Shown: positions 1 through 9,248, numbered from the stretch's first letter. The stretch: 64,000 nt of DNA from Psychrobacter cibarius (GCF_016107535.1 NZ_JABASQ010000001.1:248001-312000); one strand, 5' to 3'. The notes: generated by a model not told the origin, from the sequence alone. A program made the numbers and translations.

Positions 1-606
1 TTATTATTATTTAAGCTGCTGTTTTCAAAAAGCAGTCAAGATTTGACACGACTAATATTGGTCGGCGTTATCTTTGGGGTATTGTTTCGTAGCTTATCAG
101 CCCTGATTGCCAGATTGATCAATCCTGATGATTTCGTCGTCGTGCAATCTGCCAGTTACGCGCAATTTAATACGGTCAATCCGCAGCTGCTTGGTATCAG
201 CATTGTTATCTGTGCCATTAGCGCGCTATTTATCTGGCGCTGGCGTTATCAATGTGACGTATTGATGCTTGGCAAATCACAAGCCATTAACCTCGGTATC
301 AATTATCAACGCCTAGCGTTTGGACTATTAACGGTCATTGCGGTATTGGTCGCCACGGCAACCTCATTGGTCGGTCCAGTGACTTTCTTTGGGCTGTTGG
401 TTTGTGCGCTAACCAATCGTATCGCTCGGAATATGTATCACAGCGAGCGTCTGATATTGGTCTGTTTGGTGGCGATGATTTGCTTGGTACTCGGTCAGAC
501 GATATTTGAGCAACTATTGGGCATGGCAGGGGTACTATCGGTGGTCATTGAATTGGCTGGTGGTTTGGTATTCTTAATATTGATTTTTATGACTCAGCGT
601 CGTTAA
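1..606 (+). CDS. FecCD-family iron-siderophore ABC transporter permease (5' truncated by window edge)
   Basis: This is the C-terminal part of an inner-membrane permease that would move ferric siderophore or heme across the cytoplasmic membrane with the ATPase encoded next door. The reading frame is open to base 1, so the true start lies outside the window; the TTG at 43 is only an internal codon. Several hydrophobic helices are visible, and the segment ATATSLVGPVTFFGLLV is the FecCD-type region that contacts the ATPase. The call rests on that segment and on the adjacent FepC-type ATPase gene 100 bases downstream. The substrate cannot be told from this part. Confidence 0.85.
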   Translation, partial: LLLFKLLFSKSSQDLTRLILVGVIFGVLFRSLSALIARLINPDDFVVVQSASYAQFNTVNPQLLGISIVICAISALFIWRWRYQCDVLMLGKSQAINLGINYQRLAFGLLTVIAVLVATATSLVGPVTFFGLLVCALTNRIARNMYHSERLILVCLVAMICLVLGQTIFEQLLGMAGVLSVVIELAGGLVFLILIFMTQRR

Positions 607-706
607 GACCGTACTTATTTAATAATCACTGACCTAGTAGCCAATCATCTAAAAACCATTGATATAGTAATGAAAAATCAGATCCTTTGTAAAAATAAGA
701 ACCACT

Positions 707-1477
707 ATGATTAAACTCAATAACATCTCGCACCATATTGGCAAACAGCAAATTCTTCATGACATTACGTTGTCGTTACCAAGCGCACAGGTGATTGCCC
801 TGATTGGTCCCAATGGCGCGGGTAAATCTACTTTATTTTCGGTCATGGCACGCTTGCAACCGCTACAGTCGGGACAGGTCAGTTTCGCTGTAGATAATGA
901 GGAACGTGATATTGTTAGTTGTCATGCGCGAACCTTGTCCAAAACTGTGGCGATGCTTGGACAAGACAACCAAGTACAAGGACGACTTCGCGTGCATGAG
1001 CTGCTGATGTTTGGGCGCTATCCTTATCATCAAGGACAGCCGACGGCTGATGATCAGCAAAAAGTGCAAGAAATTATCGAACGTTTTGAGCTTGCGCCAT
1101 TAGCCGAGCGTTTTTTATCGACACTATCAGGTGGTCAGCGTCAGCGGGTATTGATTGCCATGATCGTTTGCCAAGATACGCCTTACTTATTACTCGATGA
1201 GCCGCTCAATAATTTGGATATGTATCATGCTGGTCGCCTGATGCGTGAGCTGCGCGAATTGAGTCATAGCCAGCAAAAAACTGTGGTCATCGTGCTGCAC
1301 GATATCAATCAAGCCGCGCAGTTTGCCGATACCGTGGTCACTATGAAAGAGGGTCAGGTGATGGCTGTTGGTCAACCTGCAGATGTCATCACCCAAGCAA
1401 CCATGAAGGATCTGTATAACGTCGATGTTACCGTGCTCAATCATCAAGGTCGCCCAGTGATTGTCGATGCGGTTTAA
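707..1477 (+). CDS. Iron-siderophore ABC transporter ATP-binding protein (FepC/FecE type)
   Basis: This cytoplasmic ATPase powers the FecCD permease encoded just upstream. The 256-residue protein has a Walker A motif (GPNGAGKST, about residues 34-42), the ABC signature LSGGQRQR, Walker B YLLLDEPLNNLD and the switch histidine in VIVLHDIN. Length and motif order fit the FepC family. It most likely forms one operon with the upstream permease and perhaps the small membrane protein downstream. Any Fur site for the operon would lie outside the window. Confidence 0.92.
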   Translation: MIKLNNISHHIGKQQILHDITLSLPSAQVIALIGPNGAGKSTLFSVMARLQPLQSGQVSFAVDNEERDIVSCHARTLSKTVAMLGQDNQVQGRLRVHELLMFGRYPYHQGQPTADDQQKVQEIIERFELAPLAERFLSTLSGGQRQRVLIAMIVCQDTPYLLLDEPLNNLDMYHAGRLMRELRELSHSQQKTVVIVLHDINQAAQFADTVVTMKEGQVMAVGQPADVITQATMKDLYNVDVTVLNHQGRPVIVDAV

Positions 1478-1512
1478 GTACAGAGCTTTGCAAACAATAA
1501 AAGGAATTGTTG

Positions 1513-1839
1513 ATGCATAAAATCTTATTGAATCATCGATGGATAAATTACAAAAACTTATCCCTATTAATTTTAACCATTAGCTTTTGCCTATGCCTTT
1601 ATTACGCTGTGAATAAAGAGATAGCAGATACCCTATTTTGGTTAGGCATGACTTTGTATGTGCTAAGATTGGTGGTTATTCCGATGGATTTTACTCAAAA
1701 TATTGCTGCAGTAGATTATACAAAAAACTTTGACGAAAATAATAGCTGGCATAGAAATGTCATGCTAGGTGAGCTATTTGCCTCCTTGCTCCTTACCGTT
1801 GGGATAGCCTACAGTATATTTTTGCAATTAAAGCTTTAG
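1513..1839 (+). CDS. Small membrane protein of unknown function
   Basis: A 108-residue hypothetical protein with about three hydrophobic segments (roughly residues 14-30, 38-55 and 85-103) joined by short polar loops. I do not recognise a family. The ATG at 1513 is chosen because AAGGAA lies about 6 bases upstream; an in-frame TTG at 1507 has no better signal. The gene starts 35 bases after the siderophore ATPase on the same strand, so it may be cotranscribed with the iron transporter, but nothing in its sequence ties it to iron. Confidence 0.65.
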   Translation: MHKILLNHRWINYKNLSLLILTISFCLCLYYAVNKEIADTLFWLGMTLYVLRLVVIPMDFTQNIAAVDYTKNFDENNSWHRNVMLGELFASLLLTVGIAYSIFLQLKL

Positions 1840-1970
1840 TTAGCGATCTTAATAAATACTATCAAAGATAGCCGTACTCTGTAATATTGACATTACCACT
1901 TTTACCTCTGAAGGTTGCATAATCATCATTATGGATATGGTTTAAGTACAGCATATCTTATAGTTGCTCT

Positions 1971-3437
1971 TTAATGGCTGGTTTCGCGTAATCGCTTCAA
2001 AGAGTTGTCTTTAACCGTCAATTTTTGCCTTTGCTTTAACCGACTTTGACGCCCTTTGACCCATAAATACACACCTGTGCCAGATAAGACCGCCACGGCT
2101 AACCCCGTCAATGCTAAAAATATTTGATACAACAAATGAACTACGCCATGGCTGATATGTCCCATGTGTAGCGTTGCCATCCATTGATCAGCTTGATTAC
2201 CAAATGAGCTTTGATACCCAAAATTAATACGCTCGACATTGCCTGTTGCGGCGTCAACCGTGATAGATGACGCACCGCCTTTTTTACCGATATCTTTATT
2301 GGTTTTAAAGCGCATTTGCCATTGATTGTCCTCTTCTACCCAACGCACTCCCAATAGCTGCTGGACGTCGACGCCATTTTTTTGTGCGGCTATCTCTGCC
2401 TGCCTGCTTAAATAAGCAATACTATTAGCCTTGTCTACCTTATTAGTACTGTTCATATTAGTGCCAATAGTAGTCGCCTCATCACTACTAGATTCAGTGT
2501 TTATCGCAGGCTTATTTTGTTTCTTTCCTTTGCCTTCATCTCTACCTTCAAGTCCTACCAGCGCTTGCATTACAGGCTGATATACCAATTTTAAATTAAA
2601 ACCAACACTCGACCACGCAATGACAAATAACATGAGCCAGAGCCATAAGCCAAACGCATGATGCAAATCATAATTAAGCTTAAAAGTATTGGTTTTTCGG
2701 CGGATTTTCCAAGCAGGTAGCCAGCGTTTAAAAAATGAAGCGCGGGGTTTGCCAGATGGTTTTCTCAATGCGGTTTGTTGAGATTTATTGGCACTAACTG
2801 CTCTTGGAAAGGTTAAATAAAAGCCGATGAAACAATTAATCGTCCAAATTAAAGACACGATACCCAGTATTAATTTGCCGATATCACCTAGCAATAAATC
2901 TCGGTGCAACCAAAATACCTTGTACATCGTATTGCGCCATGCCCACACCTCTTTATCACGTGTACCGATGATTTCACTAGTAAAGGGATTGACATATACC
3001 TCTTGAAATGGCGCTTTGGGCTGATTTTTGGCGCTTTCACCTCGGACTCTATCTACCGAAAAAACCGCTGATTTGTTCAGCGCTACTGACGTTGGCATAC
3101 TAGAAAATTGATACTGTGGATAAGCGCTGATAACAGCATCATGCAGTGTGGCGATCGGTAGTGGCGGCTTGTGTTGCGACTCAATATTTGCCAGCTTGTG
3201 ATTGAACACATCATCTAACTCATCATGAAACGCCAATAGCGTGCCCGTGATACCAGCAATGATCAAAAAAGCTGCCATCGCAAGCCCAGTATAACGATGA
3301 ATCCATAAACAGCTCTGACGTAACGTAGGGGGAAATGAAGTCATTAGTATTGGTTTTTTATTCATCGTTTCTTTATTCATTGGTTGTTTTGATTGGTATT
3401 TAAAAAAAGTTGTAATTGCTATCACATGCTTCATCAT
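1971..3437 (-). CDS. PepSY-associated TM-helix protein (PiuB-like iron-regulated membrane protein)
   Basis: An inner-membrane protein of the PepSY_TM family. Members sit beside TonB-dependent receptors, and some act as ferric-siderophore reductases. Visible parts are an N-terminal helix (LAMAAFLIIAGITGTLLAF), a PepSY-like segment, helices near LILGIVSLIWTINCFIGFYLTF and LWLWLMLFVIAWSSVGF, a soluble PepSY domain, and a C-terminal helix (LALTGLAVAVLSGTGVYLW). Conserved His residues (HRYTG, HRDLLLG, HHAFG, HMGHISHG) could bind heme. The start is uncertain: ATGs at 3437, 3380 and nearer TSFPPTLRQS are all possible and none has a clear Shine-Dalgarno. It lies downstream of the TonB receptor on the same strand, with a hairpin between them, so expression may depend on readthrough. 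A Ser/Asn/Lys-rich stretch interrupts the soluble part. Confidence 0.85.
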   Translation of the reverse strand: MMKHVIAITTFFKYQSKQPMNKETMNKKPILMTSFPPTLRQSCLWIHRYTGLAMAAFLIIAGITGTLLAFHDELDDVFNHKLANIESQHKPPLPIATLHDAVISAYPQYQFSSMPTSVALNKSAVFSVDRVRGESAKNQPKAPFQEVYVNPFTSEIIGTRDKEVWAWRNTMYKVFWLHRDLLLGDIGKLILGIVSLIWTINCFIGFYLTFPRAVSANKSQQTALRKPSGKPRASFFKRWLPAWKIRRKTNTFKLNYDLHHAFGLWLWLMLFVIAWSSVGFNLKLVYQPVMQALVGLEGRDEGKGKKQNKPAINTESSSDEATTIGTNMNSTNKVDKANSIAYLSRQAEIAAQKNGVDVQQLLGVRWVEEDNQWQMRFKTNKDIGKKGGASSITVDAATGNVERINFGYQSSFGNQADQWMATLHMGHISHGVVHLLYQIFLALTGLAVAVLSGTGVYLWVKGRQSRLKQRQKLTVKDNSLKRLRETSH

Positions 3438-3450
3438 TTACTGACCATAA

Positions 3451-3485
3451 AAAAGCCAGCTCTCATACAAAGACAGCTAGCTTTT
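3451..3485 (-). terminator. Hairpin terminator after the TonB-dependent receptor gene
   Basis: On the minus strand AAAAGCTAGCT and AGCTGGCTTTT form an 11-bp stem with one G-T pair around a 13-base loop, followed by a short T run. It lies 24 bases after the receptor stop codon and just before the longest start of the PepSY gene. Confidence 0.7.
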
Positions 3486-3508
3486 AGATATTACCAATAA
3501 CAGTTAGA

Positions 3509-5590
3509 TTAGAATTGATAGGTCAAAGAGGTTTTGATATTACGACCCATCTCAAAATCTGTAGCCGTAGCATTAGCTGGATTTAAGCGCGAACCGTGGC
3601 TAGCATAAGTTTCATCAAACAGGTTATAAACCCCAACTGTGGCTTTCAAGCCATCTACTTGAGCTGGAGAGTAGCTCATAAAGATATCATGGACATCATA
3701 GCTCGGTTTCTTAAGCTCCGTAACGTCACCTCGAAGTATAAAGGTTTGCGTAACAGGGGCTACATAGGTACTGCGCCAGCCAAGCTCAGTGGTATCAGTT
3801 GGCTGATACGCTAGATTGACCATGTATTTATCACCTGCATCTGATCCTGACCCTGTTTGTGAATAAAAACTATAACCCGTATCTTCACCTTTACTACGCG
3901 CATGAGCATAGCTTAAACCCATGCTAAAGTTATTCATTTTATAATCAGCGGCCAGCTCAACACCTTTTATTTTATAATCTTCGTCCTTATTGACCGCACC
4001 TTGGCAATCATTCCCAAGGTTTGGTCCACAGCTTAGACCTGAGCGTATAAATTCAATATAGTTTTCGATATTGGTTTCAAAGTATTTACCGCTTAGTTGT
4101 AGCGAATCATTAGCCGTAGTGAGATCACGCAAGGTGGTTACGACACCCACTTCAGCGTTATCACCCTCTTCTGCTTTTAGGTCGTTGTTAACCACTGTGC
4201 CAGCACCATCTCGATTGAAGATAGCTTGGCCTAAATCTGGGCCATTGAACAGCTGAGTATAGCTAGCAAAAACCTGCGTACTCGGCGCAATCTCATAGCT
4301 TGCGGCAAGTGCACCGACAACATTATCGTAAGTTTTGCCACCAGCAATAAAATCAGGTGCTTCATAGCGGTCATAACGCACGCCTGGCGTTAGGCTAAAT
4401 TTACCCATTTGCCATTGGTCTTCTAAATAAACTGAGGTATTTTTAGCACTATCTTCCCCTGATGCGGGCAGTTTTGTTGCACGGTCTTTAGCGGTGTAAA
4501 AATCTGACTGTTTTTTATAGTGCTCTAATCCTGCGATCAGTTTATGGCGTCCTGACGTTGCATCAATTACACTGGTGTTTTCGATCTTACCACCAGTAGT
4601 TTTCACTTTTGCATCCCAATCATAGCCTGGCGATGTTTTCGGGTCATTATCACGTGAAATTTGGGTCTCGGTTTGATAAATGGTGGTATCAACGTCAACC
4701 AGCGAGCTTGCTGGGTTAAAGTTATAATCAAGCGTATAGGTATCACGCTTTACTTTTTGCGGGATTGGATCATCGCCGAGGCTTGGAAAATCCGGACGGA
4801 ATGGGAAAGTCCCTTCTTTATCAGTACGGCTAAAGCTTGCGCCTACATGATGGTCATTACCAACATAGGCGCCGGCTTTTAATAAGAAGCTCTCGCTCTC
4901 ACTGTCTTCAAACAACTCACGGCCTTCACCGTCTTCACCCGAGCTGGTATCACGCTTGCCATAATAAGCCAATAAATCGACATTATCAGATGGTGCGCCA
5001 AAAACTGTGGCTGACGTCAGTAGCTCATCATTATTACTGGCATAACCTGCTTTTAGCTTGGCACCAATCTTTTGACCAGGTTTAAGTAAGTCAGCGGCAT
5101 CGACCGTTTTAAAAGCAACCGCGCCGCCAAGTGCATCATTACCGAGCGTGACAGAATTGTTGCCCACTGCCACATCCGCTTGTTTGAGCAAATCAGGATC
5201 AATGGTGATATCGCCCATATGATAGAACAGCTTGCCTTCTTGGCGCGCGCCATCAATGGTGACTTTTAGGTTGCTGTCTTCAAGACCGCGAATACGAATG
5301 CGCTGGTTGACCGATGACGTACCGCCTATGGTCACGCCTGGCACCACATTTAAGAAATCGCTTAAATGGCTTGCTTGCTGTGCAGGCGTATAGTCTTCTA
5401 TGTAAACAGAATCGGTTTGCACTTTATCACGTACTGAGCTATTGGCTGTCACCGTAATGGTCTGCAACGTGGTGCTTGGCATGTCTTCTGCAGGTGCTGC
5501 ACTGACTGCTTGTGACCATAATACCGCTGCCACGCCCATGGACAATACCGTCATTTGACTAGATAGTTTTGATAACTTTACTTCACGCAT
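3509..5590 (-). CDS. TonB-dependent outer-membrane receptor (FetA/FrpB-like)
   Basis: An outer-membrane gated channel that takes up a ferric siderophore or heme using TonB energy. The 693-residue protein has a signal peptide (cleavage likely after AVSA, residue 31), a TonB-box-like segment (LQTITVTA), a plug domain with IRIRGLEDSNLKVTIDGAR and the GNDALGGAVAFKT end, then a beta-barrel ending in an aromatic residue (TSLTYQF). The plug resembles Neisseria FetA/FrpB and the hemin-receptor subgroup from memory; the ligand is not certain. A Fur box lies about 155 bases upstream. The PepSY-TM protein follows on the same strand, a common pairing in iron uptake. The two cysteines near SCGPNLGNDC could form a surface-loop disulfide. 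Confidence 0.9.
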   Translation of the reverse strand: MREVKLSKLSSQMTVLSMGVAAVLWSQAVSAAPAEDMPSTTLQTITVTANSSVRDKVQTDSVYIEDYTPAQQASHLSDFLNVVPGVTIGGTSSVNQRIRIRGLEDSNLKVTIDGARQEGKLFYHMGDITIDPDLLKQADVAVGNNSVTLGNDALGGAVAFKTVDAADLLKPGQKIGAKLKAGYASNNDELLTSATVFGAPSDNVDLLAYYGKRDTSSGEDGEGRELFEDSESESFLLKAGAYVGNDHHVGASFSRTDKEGTFPFRPDFPSLGDDPIPQKVKRDTYTLDYNFNPASSLVDVDTTIYQTETQISRDNDPKTSPGYDWDAKVKTTGGKIENTSVIDATSGRHKLIAGLEHYKKQSDFYTAKDRATKLPASGEDSAKNTSVYLEDQWQMGKFSLTPGVRYDRYEAPDFIAGGKTYDNVVGALAASYEIAPSTQVFASYTQLFNGPDLGQAIFNRDGAGTVVNNDLKAEEGDNAEVGVVTTLRDLTTANDSLQLSGKYFETNIENYIEFIRSGLSCGPNLGNDCQGAVNKDEDYKIKGVELAADYKMNNFSMGLSYAHARSKGEDTGYSFYSQTGSGSDAGDKYMVNLAYQPTDTTELGWRSTYVAPVTQTFILRGDVTELKKPSYDVHDIFMSYSPAQVDGLKATVGVYNLFDETYASHGSRLNPANATATDFEMGRNIKTSLTYQF

Positions 5591-5745
5591 AACACACTCA
5601 CCTTATTGACTATCACAAATTAGAATTTTTAAAAGCTATTTACTGTTGAGCACAGCTTGTGGCAGTTGCACCGCTTATTGTTGAAAACCATTTTTTAGAC
5701 GATTGGAGTCTTGACAAAGCCAAAGTCTTTCATACGAATAACAAT

Positions 5746-5764
5746 GTTAATGATAATTGTTAGC
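5746..5764 (-). promoter_or_regulatory. Fur box upstream of the TonB-dependent receptor
   Basis: GTTAATGATAATTGTTAGC agrees with the 19-bp Fur consensus (GATAAT-GATAAT-C-ATTATC) at about 15 of the 18 positions outside the central base. It lies about 155 bases upstream of the receptor start, so the promoter is probably within that leader. It implies iron repression. Confidence 0.75.
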
Positions 5765-6027
5765 ATTTAAATAATGAGAGGCATAATAACGAAGTATTAA
5801 CAATTTGGCAATAATTAATGCGAGAAATTTAATATTAAAAAATAGCGCTAAATCTGGCTGACTTATTCCGTTTTGTTGCTTACTGTTTTTAGACGAGTAG
5901 AAATAGCGAGCAAACCAAATTCGCTGCGCTATGTTCGTCTAATAGACTGTTATTATTTAAAAAATAAAGCCATCAACATGAAAAAAAACATTGCAATAGC
6001 CAACCCTTTCACTATACCCTTATATAG

Positions 6028-6043
6028 TTGACCAATTAGTCAG
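6028..6043 (+). promoter_or_regulatory. RutR-type operator upstream of the NCS2 permease
   Basis: TTGACCAATTAGTCAG matches the E. coli RutR consensus TTGACCAnnTGGTCAA at 12 of 14 defined positions. The surrounding bases (TAG before, GTTTAA after) are also shared with the second copy at 8593-8608. It lies about 200 bases upstream of the permease start. The rest of the 5591-6246 gap holds the Fur box and no gene that I can support. Confidence 0.75.
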
Positions 6044-6246
6044 GTTTAAACCTACGACTATTAGTCATATTGATAAATAATAGCTAGCTGCTGATATTTA
6101 TTAGCACAAGGATAAGTGCGACTCTTTGTGAGACAACTAAGCAATATGAAGATAAACGGTGTGTCGATATCCATCTCTAAACTCATCACACTGCTTAGCT
6201 CTCTCCACAGAGCTTGGACTAAAAGTCACTTTAGGAGGAAGCCAAG

Positions 6247-7656
6247 ATGAGCGAACACATTCAAGGGAACCCCGATTTACTATACGGATTGCATGACCGC
6301 CCTACCCCTACAAAAGCCTTTTTGGGCGCAGTACAACACGTACTTGCCAGCTTTGTCGGTATCATCACCCCCTCATTAATCATAGGTGGCGTCTTGGGTC
6401 TGGGTGAACATATCCCTTATCTCATCAGCATGTCATTGATGGTATCAGGGGTCGCTACCTTTATTCAGACGCATAAAGTTGGACCGGTAGGTTCAGGTCT
6501 GATGGCGTTACAAGGAACCAGTTTTGGCTTCTTGGCTGCGGTATTGGCAGCAGGTTTTGTGGTAAAAAACAAAGGCGGGAGTCCGGAGGAGATTCTCTCT
6601 GTTATCTTTGGCGTCTCCTTTCTTGGTGCCTTCGTTGAGATTTTCTTAAGCCAATTCATCACCAAACTCAAATCTCTGATGAGCCCTATCGTGACGGGTT
6701 GTGTGATTGTGACTATCGGTCTGTCATTAACCAAGGTTGGTCTGACGGATTTGGCAGGCGGTGTTGGCGCTGAAGATTTCGGGAGTATACAGAATCTGCT
6801 GCTCGGTGGCGGTGTTTTGGTCAGTGTGGTATTGATTAGTATTGTTAATAATAAAGTCATTCGCTCCAGTGCTATTTTTATAGGGTTGATGCTTGGTCTG
6901 ATCGCAGCCATTCTTATGGGACGTATTGATTTCTCTTTGGTCTCTGATGCCCCTATCTTTACGCTACCTGTACCATTCAAGTTTGGCTTTGGGTTTGATT
7001 GGCAGGCTTTTATTCCTATCGCCTTTATGTATGTCATTACCAGTATTGAAACCTCTGGTGATTTGACGGCGACTTCGATGATATCGGGCGAACCCATCAA
7101 AGGACCTTTATACGAGAAACGTATTAAAGGTGGCGTATTGGGAGACGGTGTCAACTCATTAATTGCGGCGGTGTTTAACACGTTCCCTGTAACGACTTTT
7201 AGCCAAAACAACGGCGTTATTCAGATGACTGGTATTGCCAGTCGCTATGTGGGCTTCTATGTTGGGGCTATCTTGTTCACTATGGGGCTATTCCCTATTT
7301 TGGGTGCTATCTTTACCCAATTGCCCAAACCAGTCGTTGGCGGTGTGACGTTATTGATGTTTGCAACGGTAGCGACTGCTGGTATTCGCATCCTATCAAC
7401 GGTCAACTTTACCCATCGTAATATCTTAATCATTGCCACTTCGCTAGGTCTGTCCATGGGCGTGGCTTTTGTTCCTGATGTATTCGCACAAGCGCCTCAG
7501 CTTTTCCGTAATATCTTTGGTTCGGCGGTTACTATGTCAGGTATTGTGGCCATTACTCTCGATATGATTTTGCCCAAAAACTACGGTGTCGAATTTGATA
7601 CGGTAGAACAGCATCTGGATGACGGTCTAAAGCCTCTTAGACAAAAGGCTTCTTAA
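6247..7656 (+). CDS. NCS2 family nucleobase permease, xanthine/urate type (XanQ-like)
   Basis: An inner-membrane proton symporter predicted to import xanthine or urate for the catabolic genes downstream. The 469-residue protein has about 14 hydrophobic segments. The NCS2 signature QNNGVIQMTGIASRYVG, the upstream TSIETSGDLTATSMISGEPI and the MFATVATAGIRIL segment are close to E. coli XanQ/XanP. A strong ribosome site (TAGGAGGA) lies a few bases before the ATG. It is transcribed towards the RutR-like repressor gene and probably controlled by it through the operator at 6028. Xanthine and urate permeases of this family differ at a few binding-site residues, so I cannot fix the substrate; the neighbours favour urate or xanthine over uracil. 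Confidence 0.9.
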   Translation: MSEHIQGNPDLLYGLHDRPTPTKAFLGAVQHVLASFVGIITPSLIIGGVLGLGEHIPYLISMSLMVSGVATFIQTHKVGPVGSGLMALQGTSFGFLAAVLAAGFVVKNKGGSPEEILSVIFGVSFLGAFVEIFLSQFITKLKSLMSPIVTGCVIVTIGLSLTKVGLTDLAGGVGAEDFGSIQNLLLGGGVLVSVVLISIVNNKVIRSSAIFIGLMLGLIAAILMGRIDFSLVSDAPIFTLPVPFKFGFGFDWQAFIPIAFMYVITSIETSGDLTATSMISGEPIKGPLYEKRIKGGVLGDGVNSLIAAVFNTFPVTTFSQNNGVIQMTGIASRYVGFYVGAILFTMGLFPILGAIFTQLPKPVVGGVTLLMFATVATAGIRILSTVNFTHRNILIIATSLGLSMGVAFVPDVFAQAPQLFRNIFGSAVTMSGIVAITLDMILPKNYGVEFDTVEQHLDDGLKPLRQKAS

Positions 7657-7732
7657 ACGTACGTTAGGATAGTCAAATTCTTTACCAATCAGCATTGCTG
7701 TTCTGGTTCTGCACATTGACTCTTTTAGCGCT

Positions 7733-7771
7733 CATTAATACGAAAGCATTTAAAGTGCTTTCGTATTAATG
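7733..7771. terminator. Perfect 16-bp inverted repeat, convergent terminator
   Basis: CATTAATACGAAAGCA and TGCTTTCGTATTAATG pair perfectly around a 7-base loop (TTTAAAG). It lies between the ends of the convergent permease and regulator genes. There is no long T run, only T-rich arm sequence, so termination strength is uncertain. Confidence 0.6.
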
Positions 7772-7806
7772 GCATGTTATAGACGTAAAATAATAATACA
7801 TAAGCA

Positions 7807-8472
7807 TTACTCAAGACCACAGCCACGCAAGATAAACGGCACTAAAAATTCTGCCGCCCGCGCTTCATCCTGCTGATCGTACTCACTCTTTTCCATCAAA
7901 CCGACAATTTCTGTCTCAAATTCTGCATATCGCTGCGTCGTTGCCCAAATCAAAATCAATAGCTGTAAAGGGTCAGCGATGCCAATTTTGCCTTGCTCAT
8001 GCCAAGTTTTCATCACTTGCGCCTTGTCTAGCGCCCACGCCTTCATGGTCGCCGACATAAATTCATGCAGATGAGGAGCACCGCCGATGACTTCCAGCGC
8101 AAACAATTTATGGCGATTGGGATGAGCAAACGCTTGATGCAATTTGGTACGGACAAACTTTTCGATGACCGTTTTAGGGTCACTATCGACACTCATAGCG
8201 ACCAAGCCATCGTTCCACTCTTGAATAATAGAATGCAGCACGGCTTGGTACAGATTTTTTTTATTCTTAAAGTAGTAATGCACGTTAGCTTTTGGCAGCT
8301 CGGCTCTATCGGCAATACCTTGCATCGTCGCACCGCGAAAACCTTGCAGCACGAACTCCTCTTCTGCCGCCGCCAAAATGACGGTTTGATTGTGGGCGCG
8401 GATATCTTGCTGATTGCGCTGTACAGGCGCGTCAGACGCGGCTTGTGGTTCTATATCGTTATGTTGAGCCAT
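7807..8472 (-). CDS. RutR-like TetR family transcriptional regulator
   Basis: A cytoplasmic DNA-binding repressor of the TetR family, 221 residues. The helix-turn-helix is near residues 45-70 (GATMQGIADRAELPKANVHYYFKNKKNLYQAVL). The C-terminal ligand domain (LFALEVIGGAPHL, IWATTQRYAEF) resembles E. coli RutR, which senses uracil and thymine and controls pyrimidine and purine use. Two RutR-type palindromes flank the locus, one upstream of the permease and one between this gene and uraD, so I infer it controls the urate genes and itself. Its ligand here may be a purine intermediate rather than uracil. The ATG at 8472 gives a polar, disordered N-tail of about 25 residues. Confidence 0.85.
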   Translation of the reverse strand: MAQHNDIEPQAASDAPVQRNQQDIRAHNQTVILAAAEEEFVLQGFRGATMQGIADRAELPKANVHYYFKNKKNLYQAVLHSIIQEWNDGLVAMSVDSDPKTVIEKFVRTKLHQAFAHPNRHKLFALEVIGGAPHLHEFMSATMKAWALDKAQVMKTWHEQGKIGIADPLQLLILIWATTQRYAEFETEIVGLMEKSEYDQQDEARAAEFLVPFILRGCGLE

Positions 8473-8592
8473 GATAAATGTTACCTGTCATTATTGTGAT
8501 GAATAAAGAGCCATATCCCAGCCAATAACTGGATTCATATGCTAATTTTTATGAAATATCACCAGTCTAAATAAAATATTTACACAAAGTAG

Positions 8593-8608
8593 TTGACCAA
8601 ATGGTCAG
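8593..8608. promoter_or_regulatory. RutR-type operator in the regulator/uraD divergent region
   Basis: TTGACCAAATGGTCAG matches the E. coli RutR consensus TTGACCAnnTGGTCAA at 13 of 14 defined positions. It sits 121 bases upstream of the regulator start and about 120 bases upstream of uraD, so it could control both directions. Confidence 0.8.
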
Positions 8609-8726
8609 GTTTAAGCAGAATAGCTCATAGTAAACCAATTATTATTCGATAAATACTACTTTAGCATGAGATGTTATCGAGAAATGTTACTCCACCGCTT
8701 TTGTCAGAAAAGAAAAGGATGTCATC

Positions 8727-9248
8727 GTGAAATTATCTTTACAGCAGTTTAATGAGCTCTCAACAGCTGAGGCAATTTCACATCTATTGACCTGCTGTAC
8801 CAGCACCCATTGGGCGCAGGCTTTAGAAAAAAAACGTCCTTTTTCAGATATATCTACATTACTTGCCCATAGTGACCACACTTGGCAACAAGCACAGACA
8901 GCAGAAGCCCAGTTACTAGAGGCTTTTGATGGTCATCCACAAATCGGCAACGTTGACTCATTAAAAGAAAAATACCGCAATACTCAAGACAGTGCTGCCC
9001 ATGAGCAGTCGGGTGCCAATGATGCCAATGACGAGGTGATTGAAGCTTTGGCACAAGGCAATCAAGACTACCTTGATAAATTTGGCTTTATCTTTATCGT
9101 ATTTGCTACCGGTAAGAGCGCGCAGCAAATGCTCGATTTATTGTTGGCACGCTTGCCCAATGATCGCGCTACTGAACTGGTCAATGCGGCGGCTGAGCAA
9201 AATAAAATCACCCGCTTACGTTTACAGAAACTGCTGAGTGACGCTTAA
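8727..9248 (+). CDS. uraD: 2-oxo-4-hydroxy-4-carboxy-5-ureidoimidazoline decarboxylase
   Basis: Catalyses decarboxylation of OHCU to S-allantoin, the third step of urate breakdown. The 173-residue all-helical protein has the family motif HPQIG with the catalytic His70, the upstream PFSDISTLLAHSD segment, and the C-terminal FIFIVFATGKSAQQMLDLLLARLPND region. The start is GTG at 8727 with AAGGA about 8 bases upstream. It is the first gene of the plus-strand urate cluster, directly after the RutR-type operator. Length is normal for the bacterial single-domain form. Confidence 0.93.
   Translation: MKLSLQQFNELSTAEAISHLLTCCTSTHWAQALEKKRPFSDISTLLAHSDHTWQQAQTAEAQLLEAFDGHPQIGNVDSLKEKYRNTQDSAAHEQSGANDANDEVIEALAQGNQDYLDKFGFIFIVFATGKSAQQMLDLLLARLPNDRATELVNAAAEQNKITRLRLQKLLSDA

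Noticed and set aside
6465-7211. Long open frame on the minus strand inside the xanthine/urate permease gene
   Set aside because: It is antisense to a clear NCS2 permease, has a Pro/Lys/Thr-rich composition unlike a real protein, no ribosome site and no family motif.
8065-8499. Plus-strand frame opposite the RutR-like gene
   Set aside because: Mirror frame of a well-supported TetR gene; it would also run into the operator region and shows no motif.
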